Assembly: GCA_022453515.1 (NCBI GenBank)
Contig: JAJNNY010000058.1
Coordinates: 1-64,000, forward strand
Direction of reading: 5' to 3'
Length of the DNA stretch: 64,000 nt
Source: Astrocystis sublimbata
Lineage: Eukaryota > Ascomycota > Sordariomycetes > Xylariales > Xylariaceae
The notes beneath the pieces are model-generated. The model did no database searches. It saw only the letters and a program-made list of their open reading frames with translations, and was not told the origin of the DNA. The translations under genes were made by a program, and so were the position numbers. Numbering within the stretch: position 1 is the stretch's first letter; the number at the start of each line of letters is the position of its first letter. Of the stretch, positions 54,901 to 64,000 are shown in pieces.

Positions 54901-55408
54901 GAGTGAAGGATGAGCTACTGTACACCTAGTACACGGACACCCCTTCCCATTGGCCAAACTCATCCGCAAAGGTTGTCTGTCAGCCTCAGAGACACGAAGA
55001 CATCAAATGTATCAACACATTTTATGTAAAGCAACAGGCAAAGCTACACACTTATCACTTCTTATTTCTTATTTCTATATATCCTATTGCCATGAAGACG
55101 TCCTCGTATTTCGACCTTGCTCCAACAACTCTGGGTACAAAGCAAGCAGTGCTTCATTTAACCTATCTTCTTTCTCGTATGAGAGCTTGTTGCTCCTTCA
55201 TCTGCATGGGGCATTTCGCAATATGTTCCCTGGAGGTTCACTATTGCAGCATTTCATTTACTTTGAGAAAATGAATGCAGTGCACAAATCCATAATAAGC
55301 ATTTGTTCCCCTGATAGTATGCCGTTCCTGTTCAATTAAAATCCGGTGCTCCTTTCTCCTATCACTCTGTTCATTCTTTCTCGCACTCACCCACCCGCCC
55401 GAGTTGGC
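48929..55408. other. Gene-poor region upstream of hapB
   Basis: It includes the hapB promoter and probably a long leader. A 192-codon open frame at 49481-50059 (minus) begins with TTG and has Ser/Pro/Cys-rich shadow composition, so I do not call it. A GTGA repeat lies at 51249-51271. A 129-codon frame at 54950-55339 (plus) is unrecognisable. No other gene is seen. Confidence 0.4.
51249..51271. repeat. (GTGA)n microsatellite
   Basis: Nearly six perfect 4-nt units lie in intergenic DNA upstream of hapB. Confidence 0.9.
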
Positions 55409-56272
55409 TCACAGCCCCAAGCCAAGCCTTTTCTCAACAACCTCCACGATCTTCGTCCACTCGAGCATGGCACCATCGCCAGAGTCGCCACAAGCCAAGA
55501 CCTTGGGCTGTGGACGCAGAACTTCGAACCAGCCGTCGGCCCCGCTCTCACTGTCGTCGTGTTCCTGACTTTCATCTTCTTCTGCTGAGCCGCTTTCCAG
55601 CCCTGGAGGCGTCGGCGGCGCTGCAAGACCGACTTCTGGAGCGAGGGTTGCGATCGGTGTCTTCTGGACGCCCCATTCCTCCTCGAGCACACGTAGCTGC
55701 TTGGCGGTTATGGGGTGCCGCCACATTGCTGTGTTCATCGCTGGCGCTACGATGATGTGTCGCTTCAAGCTCTTCTTGCGGTTGTCGCTGACGCCTGTCT
55801 CGGCGTCTAGCTCGCGCCGCGGATCCCACGCGCGCACCACGGAGGTCAGAAGACTGTCAGAGAAGCCGCCTGCTATCTTTGCCAGTGTGTTGGCGCTCAG
55901 AGGCGCGATGACGAGGACATCGGCCCAGCGTCGAAGTTCGATGTGCAAAATTCCAGCCCCTCTCACCCAGGGCACCTCCCATTCGTCTGCATCGGTATAC
56001 ACGGCATCAACGTTAGGTAGATGACTGATCCCGGAAACAGTGGGCTGTTCCCCGGACTGGCCTGCTAAGAAACGCGACGCCGATGGCGTTAAGATCACTC
56101 GGATGGAGAGCCGGCTGGTGTTGTATTTAGACAGGGCTTGAATGATGTTGGGAAGCTTGATCGTGGCAACACTACCTGAACAAGCCAAAAGTAGATGGAC
56201 CTTCCCGTCGTTGAGAGACTCTGTGAGAGCCCTGATAGAGTTCGCTTGTGAGTTCGAGACTGGAGAGAGCAT
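55409..56272 (-). CDS. Phosphopantothenoylcysteine decarboxylase (Hal3/Cab3-type flavoprotein)
   Basis: This FMN enzyme decarboxylates phosphopantothenoylcysteine to phosphopantetheine in coenzyme A synthesis and works as a trimer. A single exon encodes 287 residues. The frame is open to 56287, but that codon is TTG; the first ATG is at 56272 (MLSPVSNSQANS). Visible elements are the flavin-binding ACSGSVATIKLP, the catalytic His in LHIELRRWADVLVIAPLSAN, NTLAKIAGGFSD, the substrate clamp PAMNTAMW and the catalytic Cys in LACGDSGDGAM. Having both the His and the Cys in one chain differs from yeast, where they are split between Hal3/Vhs3 and Cab3, and suggests a self-sufficient homotrimer. An acidic insertion (EEDESQEHDDSESGAD) lies just before the Cys motif. 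The gene is divergent from LSM2. Confidence 0.93.
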   Translation of the reverse strand: MLSPVSNSQANSIRALTESLNDGKVHLLLACSGSVATIKLPNIIQALSKYNTSRLSIRVILTPSASRFLAGQSGEQPTVSGISHLPNVDAVYTDADEWEVPWVRGAGILHIELRRWADVLVIAPLSANTLAKIAGGFSDSLLTSVVRAWDPRRELDAETGVSDNRKKSLKRHIIVAPAMNTAMWRHPITAKQLRVLEEEWGVQKTPIATLAPEVGLAAPPTPPGLESGSAEEDESQEHDDSESGADGWFEVLRPQPKVLACGDSGDGAMLEWTKIVEVVEKRLGLGL

Positions 56273-56843
56273 GGTGAATCGTGTCAATTGTCAATTGGTG
56301 AAATCAGTTAGATCGATAAGGCTATGAAGATGACCTCAGTGAACGCCGTGGGGATTTGACATAGTTCATATGCTTGTATATCTGTGATCTTGTAACCAGC
56401 CTCCCAACACCGCAAGAAGCTCCAGATTCGGGCTTCAATGCTCAGTGCTCACCAGTGATTACAGGGCTGTGACCACGAATGCAAGGATGCAGAGTGAGAA
56501 TGAAGCTATATTCGGCTACTAATTGGTTGGATTTTGGTGATGGTAGTGAATGGTAAGCTACCACTGCAGACTACCTACCTAAGTAGGTGGTGGTAGGTAC
56601 CTATGCATAGTGCGTGAGCCAATTCACAGTTGAAGAGCACACAGTGACACGTGACGTGAGCCAACCACAGGGCCCACTCTTTCTGAATGCCTGACCTAAA
56701 CTGTCTGTATGGCCTTGGCCTTTGAATGTCGAGGCCTTTCCCAAGATACCTACCTACCTACCTACTCAGCGTAGGCCTATCCTCAACATCGGTGTTCTTC
56801 AGCCCGCTCTTTCCTTATACAACCTCCTGGAATCGATGACAAT
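56273..56843. promoter_or_regulatory. Bidirectional promoter between the PPC decarboxylase gene and LSM2
   Basis: 571 nt separate the start codons. It contains two clusters of the ACCTACCT motif: CTACCTACCTAAGTAGGT with GGTAGGTACCTATG (56572-56604) and four TACC units at about 56747-56764. A CACGTGACGTGAGCC stretch near 56647 contains a CACGTG palindrome. Confidence 0.55.
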
Positions 56844-57959
56844 ATGCTGTTCTTCAGGTAAGAAATTTCGTTATGGCCTTTGAGAATCTTCCTTGTGCTG
56901 CGCCTGCTGTGGTTCTGCCATCGGACGTCCGATGCCTGCATCTGATGAGAGAAGTCAAGGTATGATTACGACCCGAGTGTCATTCTCATCTGCATTCGCT
57001 CTAAAAATGGGTGTGCCATCAATGGCTATGCACACCTGACTATTCGGAACGCTTCATCACACCCCGGGAATTGAGGTCATTTCCTCCTAGTGTCGTGCAT
57101 AGGGATGGTGGCTCACTCAGTGTCGCATTGCTTCACAGCTCGTGACCGAAGCTGAGAGTTATTTTCGTACCATGGCCTGGTTATTTGGATCCGACGTCAC
57201 CTCCAAAATACGGGCAACAAGGATTCGATACTCATGCTCTGTCCGGGGAAGGGATGAAGTGAAGGACGCTCATCTATCGCATGCATGCGCGCAGAAACAC
57301 CACGCTATAGGTCCCTTAACCCGACAAGAGTGACCTCGAAATTTCAAGCATCAGTCCGGACCCCCTCCCCGAACCGCACCTCCCTTCATTTGAAATGATG
57401 CACATATGCGCCGACAGGATATGAAATAGTGAAACTGGAAGTATGACCAAGAAGCTAACCAAGAACTCCCAAATCTTAGCTTCTTCAAGACGCTCATCGA
57501 CCACGAGGTGACGATCGAGCTCAAGAACGATATCCAGATCCGGGGCACGCTCAAGAGCGTCGACCAGTACCTCAACATCAAGTTGGACGACATACAAGTC
57601 GTCGAGGAGCTCAAGTATCCGCATCTAGTACGTTGTTGTTTTTTTTACTCGACTCCCTCTATCCCCCTCCGTTCATGTGAGCTGTGCCAAAGAAAACTCC
57701 ACTACAGCCATTAGGTTTGCATATCATACCGACTGACCCTTCCTTCAAGAGTTCCGTTAAAAACGTCTTTATCCGTGGATCTGTTGTTCGCTATGTACAC
57801 CTACCAGCCGCCGCCGTGGACGTCCCGCTGTTAGAGGATGCGACAAGAAGAGGTTAGTAGCTATGCCCTGTCTGGACATGCTTACGAAAACACGGTTTTC
57901 CTTGTCACGTTTCTAACGTTACCACAGAAGCTGCGAATCAAGCTGGAAAGGGGAAGTGA
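56844..57959 (+). CDS. LSM2: U6 snRNA-associated Sm-like protein LSm2
   Basis: LSm2 is part of the LSm2-8 ring on U6 snRNA in the nucleus and of the LSm1-7 ring in cytoplasmic mRNA decay. Four exons fit: 56844-56857, 57480-57627, 57750-57852 and 57928-57959 (98 residues), all with GT-AG introns. The first exon is only 14 nt (MLFF plus two bases) and joins to SFFKTLIDHEVTIELKND. The Sm1 motif (LKNDIQIRGTLKSVDQYLNI) and Sm2 motif (VKNVFIRGSVVRYVHLP) are intact, followed by AAAVDVPLLEDATRREAA. Intron 1 is 622 nt, far longer than the others here (122 and 75 nt). The gene is convergent with PSO2; the proximal 3' region to 58381 is short. Confidence 0.95.
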
Positions 57960-58381
57960 AGTATCACACCATAGAGATGAATGAATCAATAGCCGAGAAG
58001 GGCAGGCAGGCAACGCAGCCCGGACGCATCATCACCGACGAGCCCAAGAAAACCATAAATGATATGAGAGGAATGGGACTAGACCACGCCCCAGCTCTAC
58101 CGATTCCAACAGTGCTGAATTTATTAGGGGATTCATAAGATAGGTAGATGATGGTAAACACCAGTGCATATTTGTTTATGTGCTCGATCAGATGAATGGC
58201 AAGCAATGATGGCCAATACAACATGATATTGGTAAATGCTAGTTAAGATACAGATAATGAATCACGAACCTACGATACTTTGGACATCAAGCAGCTTGTA
58301 TTCTTCAAGCAATGCTATGTGAGACCACACGCTGGCCATGCGAGTGTGTAAATCTTGAGGGAGTCGCAGCCTTTTCCAAGC
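57960..58381. other. Intergenic region between convergent LSM2 and PSO2
   Basis: This 422-nt stretch holds the 3' UTRs of both genes. No ORF of note is seen. Confidence 0.5.
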
Positions 58382-61204
58382 CTACCAATAAACACCACCC
58401 CCTTTCCCATCCTTTCCATCCCAAAGCACCGGTTTCCCATCCGTATTCCCCTTGACCTCTCCCTTCCCGTCTTCATCCTTCAACCTAATCTCCTCCCCTT
58501 CCTCCTCAAGAACCCTCACCAACCCACCTTTCCTCCGCTCCATCAACCACCTATCCGTCCACGTCTTCATCCTCTTCCTCCCTACCTCACTCCCCACATT
58601 CACCGTGGGCACAACCTTCTCGATCCGCAACGTCATCAAGAAGAGCGCCAGCTCCCTAAAGGACGAGTGTTCCGAGTACGGCACCCCAAAACACATAGCC
58701 TCCTTCGTAGACCCCCTCTGCGCCACGAAGTCGTCGACTCCGAACCGAGGCCTCCACGCCTCGGAGTGCAGTATCGACGTCGTAGCCACCGTGCCGGGGG
58801 ATGCGCTCGCCGGTACGTTGTTGCGGGCAGTGGTGGAAGGGGACCGGAAGTTCCAGCCCGATGGCCGGAAGCCGACGATGCGGGAAAAGTGCGGCTTGTA
58901 GGAGTTTAGATAGTCCTGCAGCGTCTCGGCGCGCAGCTCCATCAGCATCTGCATGTGCACCTGCGCCTCGAGCGGGTCCGTCGTCATCAGCGCCGTGAGC
59001 TCCGGATCGCCGAGCTGCGAGGTGATCTTGATCTTGTGTGCGGAAGCAAAGATCTTGGTTCCTAGCGCCTGCGCGATCGCTTTGCAGATCCGTTCCTTGC
59101 CGATCGAGTACGTCCCGCAAATGACGAGGAGTCTATTCTTGTTCTTGTTCTTGGATTTGGTTTCGGAGGAGTCTTCCGGCTTGACGATGCCTGACTTCGA
59201 ATCAGAGTCGTCTTTGGAGAAGAATGAGCTGACAGCAATCTCCCCTTTTTTGCGCTTGAGTCTATCGAACGAGTCATTTGCAAGGCTTGGATCTCCAGCT
59301 AAGGACTTGCAGAACTCCGCAGCTGCTTTGATGACATCGTTCTGTGGGGGAAATGCGTATCGAGGATTTAAATATGTCGTGTCTAGATAGCAGATGTCGA
59401 TTTTCTGCTGCTTTATCTTACCCGATATCGTATCCGTAGCATCTGGCTTTAGTAAAGGGTGAGCAACATGCGCCTGACAGGCGCGGAAATCACCGCAGTG
59501 TAGTATTCTTTGTGACCTTGGATTTGGCCCTTTCCCCATCTTCTTTTCAAACAGAAAGAGGGAACTGCCCGGACAGTGGTTTGCTGGTATCATGGTGACA
59601 GTAACACCCTCGGTTCCAGGCACTTCTATTGTTTCTTCAAATTCAAGCTCCTTTACCCACTTTGCAGCTGTTCGTAATTGGTTTCTGACAAGACTGCCGG
59701 TCACCTTGCTGCAATATATAGGGCCGTGACACCAACTGGCCGTCAGACCAATGTAATGATCGCTGTGGAAGTGACTAAGAAAATACTGCATCATTTAAAG
59801 TCAGCAACCGCAAGTTATCACATGGAGGGCATTATCAAAGCAGCATTATGCTTAAAACGTAGCGTTGGCCCGGGAATTGTTTTGATATCGAACTATTCTC
59901 AAGATTTGAGTAAAGCGGGAGTAACTTACCGCATTGCAACCTTTCACAGCACCATACCGAAAGGCATCCACACAGATAAAGAAGCCAGGCATGATCTTGT
60001 AAAAAGGGCATGTCCTCTGGTACGCAGCCTTGCCCCTGGAGGCATGCTCGGCCGCCGCAGCCGACGCCCATGCCGAGTCCTCCGCATGGCCAGACATCAA
60101 CTTGCTAAAAGCTGATGTCGACTTGGCCGGGCCTCCTCCCAGGCTTATGGGATTAGCCTGCCCCGGTCTCGGGACAGCAGCTTTACTAGCAAACCGCTTG
60201 CTCATCTCAGGGCTGTCCACCGTAGCCCGCGGACGGGAAGGCGGCGGGGTTGGCGCGGACGAGTTTTCGGCGGGCAAGGGGTTCCCGTCGAGACAGGCAT
60301 TGACGTGCACAGTGGCCTGCTCGGGCGTGATGCCGTCCAGAGTGGCGCTGCAGATAGGACAAGCCTGCGCCATGGCTTCACCCGACTCCTCAGCGGCCTC
60401 GAGCATCGCCTGCTCCTCCATGTAGCAGCGTTCGCGGAACTCGTCGCCTTCCTCGTAGGGCTCGTCGTTATCGTCGAACAGACCCTCCATATCTTCAAGA
60501 TCTCCGAATTGGTCGACATTGTCGGCTTCTTTTTTTATGTAGTAATGCTCGTCAAGTGGGTCAGGACAACTTTCGTCTACAGGCAGATGCGGTATTGGAG
60601 GCACGGCGGGCTCGGGTTTCTCTGTCGGCTGCGCATGCTGCTGCGGGGATTGCGTTGTCGCAACAGCTGTGGTGCGTGGGGGCCGGGCTTTATTCGTCTC
60701 GTCGTCATCTTCGCTGTCTGAGTCGGCCATAAAGGGACCTCGATGTCGTCGTCTCATTGTCGTTGGCCTACGCTGGGCATTTTGGGATGGCGTTTCCGAT
60801 GGCGACTGCTCTGCGCCGTTTGCATCCTGCTCTACTCGCTCACACCCGTCTGACTTTGTGGCCTGTCCTGCCACCCCGCTGCCATCATGGCTCAACTTGC
60901 GTCGCTTCGCAGGGTTCGGACTGTCTTCGAACGGCGTCTTCACATCGCTGTCTTCGACGCCATAGATGTCTTCATCGTTCAGAGGTGCGGGCAGATCGGC
61001 CTCTGTGGAAACCCCCGGTAAAAAGAGTTGTTCTTCGACCTCGACCTTCCTGAAGAAATTCAATATGTTCCCATTGGGTTTCGCCGCCTTCTTCCCGTTG
61101 GGCGTCGTGCCATTACCGTCTCGTGGCGCAGGTTGAAAGTTGAGCTTCACTTGCTTCGGTGGTTTTCGTGGGGTGTTTCGAGAATTAACAGATTTGGTCG
61201 GCAT
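58382..61204 (-). CDS. PSO2: DNA interstrand-crosslink repair nuclease Pso2/Snm1
   Basis: Pso2/Snm1 is a nuclear 5'-exonuclease of the metallo-beta-lactamase/beta-CASP type that processes interstrand crosslinks. Exons 59930-61204 and 58382-59785, with a 144-nt GT-AG intron, encode 892 residues. The frame is open to 61261, but that codon is GTG; the ATG at 61204 (MPTKSVNSRNTPRK) is the start. Near residue 46, NGNILNFFRKVE resembles a PCNA-binding motif lacking the usual Gln. A UBZ4-type zinc finger lies at about 282-305 (CPICSATL ... HVNAC). The metallo-beta-lactamase domain has FLSHFHSDH directly after the splice junction (metal ligands near 430-435), IPANHCPGSS and LHCGDFR. The C-terminal beta-CASP part has GTYSIGKERI and PYSEHSSFRELALF. 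An acidic/basic linker with a Ser/Lys/Asn-rich stretch separates the catalytic parts. Convergent with LSM2. Confidence 0.96.
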
Positions 61205-61939
61205 GGCGCTGACAAGGACGGACGGTAGTGGTTTTGCTCGCGCTTGCAACAAGGTTGTCACTTCGCAATAAGCTTTTACATTGATTTAGCCGTTGGGTAT
61301 TCCTGGATGTCGACAATTGCCCGCTCAAGGACGTAATGGGGAAATCAGTTGCAAGTTGACTGTAGAAGGGACCAATTTGCCCCTCGACTTGCCTACTTTG
61401 TAGGTTAGTGACGTTGAGTCCCCCGGATCTAACCCAGCTTAGGTAGTCCGCTCTTGAAGGCAAATTTGGGGGACGCGACGCAGATACGCCAAGACGCATT
61501 TACCACGCGCCATCACTTGACCTGCTGCGCCAAGACCACTATAACCAGGCGCTGGACCCAGCCCTAAGAGAGGCCTGTGCCACCTATACTGAGTGTACTA
61601 ACGTACCTACCTACCTTAGGTAACCTGAGGTCCTACTTAGCCTAGGTTGGTGCTACATCAACCACACCTATGGACATGACGACAAAGCACAATGTTGGGC
61701 ATCACCATTAAAGAGATAGCCATCATCATAACAAGTAACACACACATACTGATTCGGAAACAAAAATGATCATGCATAGCTCGTAGAGCGCAACCGTTAC
61801 AAGCATGGCAATGTCAAAAGTGTGGGTGGGTATCAGCAAAATATTTAGGTATCTCTCCGAGAGTATCGTGATTCGTGATCCTCTAATTATATACATTAAC
61901 TATGAACAATGCAATACATGCAAAACGCTAAATTTCTTG
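61205..61939. other. Intergenic region between PSO2 (promoter) and the MFS gene (3' side)
   Basis: It includes the PSO2 promoter and the transporter 3' UTR. A TACCTACCTACCTTAGGTAACC cluster lies at about 61603-61624. No ORF of note is seen. Confidence 0.5.
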
Positions 61940-64000
61940 TCAGTTGCCCGGCTTCTCGCTCAGGCCGACCTCCTCCGTGCCGGCACTACCGATCGATTCC
62001 GAGCCGGGCTTGGCACCCCCCTTGAGCTTCTCATTCGAGTGCGAGCCGCTCTCATGCTGTACGCCACTGAAGTAGTTGCGGATGTCCGGCGTGATCTCGT
62101 CGTCATCGTCTTCTTGCTCAAGACCGGCCGACTCCGCATCGCTGTTAGAGGCTCTCCGCTCCTCCCACTCGGCGCGGAGGTCGCGGATCTTCGCCTTCAT
62201 ATCCAGGTCGGGGTGGTAGCTCTTACCCACGCCCATCAATCGCTCCCACAAGGACAGGTGTTGGGGGTGGATGGCAATACCGTGATACTCCTCAGGCTTG
62301 CCTTGCAGGATGTACTGCCACCGGCGCTCTTGCTCCTTCAAGTCGAGGCCGGTGGTGTCAGGGAGCCAAATGTACGTCACCAGCATACCCGCGAGACCGA
62401 ACCAGGGAACCACGAGGAACTTCGTCTTGTTGTCGATGTAGTTGTAGAGCACCGAGGCCAGCAGAGCGCCCGACTTGCCGATCATGGCCGAGAAACCGTG
62501 TGCACTGGCACGCACTTGTGTGGGGTAGACCTCGCCAGCCACGAGGAAGGTGACCGAGTTGGGGCCGAACTGGTTGAAGAAGGACGATAGGAAGTAGAGA
62601 GCCTGGAAGCCGTGGATGCCGGCGGGGCTGGTGAAGTAGTCGTACTTGAAGGCAGGGATGACGAAGGTGAGGAAGCAGACCAGGAAACCGACCTGCTGCA
62701 TGTTCTTGCGACCGTACATCTTGTTGTCGATCATCAAGGCCGCTGCATAATAGCCAGCCAATGAAACGACGACATTGACCAAGTTCCAGTTCCAGGTGGT
62801 GAGCAGAGACTTGGGATTGGACGAAATGACACCGATGAACTGGCTCTGGAACAGCTTGTTTCCGTAGAAGAAAACATCGTTGAAGAACCAGCCCATCGAG
62901 GTAGCGAAGAGACGGCCACCAAAGTTACTGAACGTGGTCTTGAGCGACTTGACGTCATACCCGGTGACGTTGGCCTTCTTCTTGGCCTTGTCCAGGTGCT
63001 TAGACGCGTCCTTCATCTTGTAGGTACGGTAGTAGACAAGCCACAAGGTGCCGATCGCCACAATCGCGAAGGAGAGGCGGAATGTGTACTGGGCAGCGAA
63101 TTCGGTGTACGGCGGCTCACCACCAGTTTCCCGGTTGAAGATTACCAACAGGATAGTCAGGACAATCTGGTTGAAGAACTGGCCCCAGCCTTGCATCAAG
63201 AAGGCCAATGTGACTTTGCGGCCTCGGTGAAGTCGGTCGTCACGAGTCGACAGTCTCCCTGCAGACACAGCGTTCTCCATGGATGATGTGGCTGTAATAG
63301 GGTACTCGCCACCGACACCAATGCCGTAAAAGAATAGGGAGAATGCGTATAGGATGACCCACCCCTGGAGCGTAACACCCCAAGAGCCAGTAAGCAACAA
63401 TAAGCCGATGAACATGATCAGGGCATCCTGGATCAATCCCCATCTTCGCCCGATCCAGTCACCAATGATCTAGATAGAATACGTCAGCTTGGTTCAATCT
63501 AGAGACGAAGGGTGGTGGAAGACTTACACCAACACCAGTTTGACCAAACATGATACCAATAATCTCAAGATAAGTGACCGATGCCACCCAGTTCTTATCA
63601 CAGACCTCATGCTTATCCCAGCAAGAACCCCATACGTTGGCAAACAAAGGTTGCAGGTTGCCAATCGAGAACAGGACATAGCCTTCTAACAGCAGACCGG
63701 CACCAGGGAGTACGGAATTCCGGAAGTACCATGAAAGAGGGCTTAGGGGATCCTTCTTGAACATGGCCCATACGGCTCTCATCTCGGACTTGGACTCCTC
63801 GGAGCTGACCTTGTTGACGAATTTGAAGCGCTGGGAAAATGGCAGGTCGGCCCAGTAGACACCTTCGGGAGTATAGGAGTCATCGGGCTGGAGCAAGTGT
63901 GAGAAGATCTGTCTCTCGTAGTCGGTGGCATAGCTTGTGGAGGCCCGGCGAGGATAGTGGGCATGTTCACGACCAGTCTCAGGCCCGTGGGGAACGGGAA
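61940..64000 (-). CDS. MFS transporter of the phosphate/proton symporter (PHS) type, 5' end outside the window
   Basis: This is a multi-pass plasma-membrane transporter. Two exons are visible, 63528-64000 and 61940-63469, joined by a 58-nt GT-AG intron in phase 0. The frame runs to the right edge without an ATG, so the start is missing. Readable segments are an N-terminal first helix (NSVLPGAGLLLEGYVLFSIG), the MFS loop IIGDWIGRRWG across the splice, GIGVGGEYPITATSSMENA, WGQFFNQIVLTILLVIF, a central cytosolic loop and FNQFGPNSVTFLVAGEVYPT, which matches the PHS family block also found in Pho84. The C-terminal tail is long and charged (GLEQEDDDDEITPDI). The substrate could be phosphate or a glycerophosphodiester (GIT1-like); the sequence does not decide. 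It may be regulated by phosphate, but no site is visible. Confidence 0.88.

Noticed and set aside
54950..55339. 129-codon plus-strand open frame
   Set aside because: No recognisable domain and no support from splice structure or neighbours; length is within what chance allows in 6 kb of AT-balanced DNA.
56273..56287. Upstream extension of the PPC decarboxylase
   Set aside because: The codon at 56287 is TTG; the first ATG in frame is at 56272.
56939..57040. Box C/D snoRNA in LSM2 intron 1 (TGATGA near 56944, CTGA near 57036)
   Set aside because: The base before TGATGA is C, and the flanks do not pair into a terminal stem.
61205..61261. Upstream extension of PSO2
   Set aside because: The codon at 61261 is GTG, not a normal eukaryotic start; the ATG at 61204 is used instead.

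Overview
This window is nuclear DNA of a filamentous ascomycete, most likely a Sordariomycete. Short GT-AG introns interrupt most genes, often very close to the start codon. Housekeeping genes have long CT-rich leaders. The gene set is typical of Pezizomycotina: a 14-3-3 protein, Prp28, an M1 aminopeptidase, enolase, uS15, Sdc1/Dpy-30, FAN1, HapB, phosphopantothenoylcysteine decarboxylase, LSm2, Pso2/Snm1 and a phosphate-type MFS transporter. I cannot name the genus from sequence alone. I saw no tRNA, rRNA, CRISPR array or intact transposon.

Layout. From 1 to 25.5 kb the window is gene-dense and housekeeping: 14-3-3 (+), the diphthamide J-protein Dph4 (-), mitoribosomal mL59 (-), the splicing helicase Prp28 (-), aminopeptidase (+), enolase (+), ribosomal uS15 (+), COMPASS subunit Sdc1 (-) and FAN1 nuclease (+). 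From 25.5 to about 55.4 kb it is gene-poor. The only confident genes there are a conserved-looking disordered protein (31.5-32.4 kb) and the CCAAT-binding subunit HapB (48.0-48.9 kb), each set in kilobases of DNA without a recognisable ORF. This middle part also holds one broken gene of a fungal Cys-rich surface-protein type (38.9-39.8 kb), two small candidate two-exon genes that only appear after splicing (36.2-36.7 and 40.66-40.93 kb) and an AT-rich stretch (about 41.6-42.5 kb) that looks like decayed sequence. From 55.4 to 64 kb it is dense again: PPC decarboxylase (-), LSm2 (+), Pso2 (-) and an MFS transporter (-) cut by the right edge.

How the genes relate. Most are core functions placed side by side without an operon-like theme: RNA splicing (Prp28, LSm2), translation (uS15, mL59, Dph4), CoA synthesis, glycolysis, chromatin and signalling. 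Two nucleases of interstrand-crosslink repair, FAN1 and Pso2/Snm1, lie about 33 kb apart. Divergent pairs SDC1/FAN1 and PPCDC/LSM2 share short intergenic promoters.

The most useful observations are an 8-nt microexon in the uS15 gene, an in-frame upstream exon giving the aminopeptidase a probable mitochondrial presequence, an upstream ORF overlapping the FAN1 start, a decayed tandem duplication across the SDC1 stop codon, and the multi-frameshift pseudogene. I found no clearly undescribed multi-gene system.
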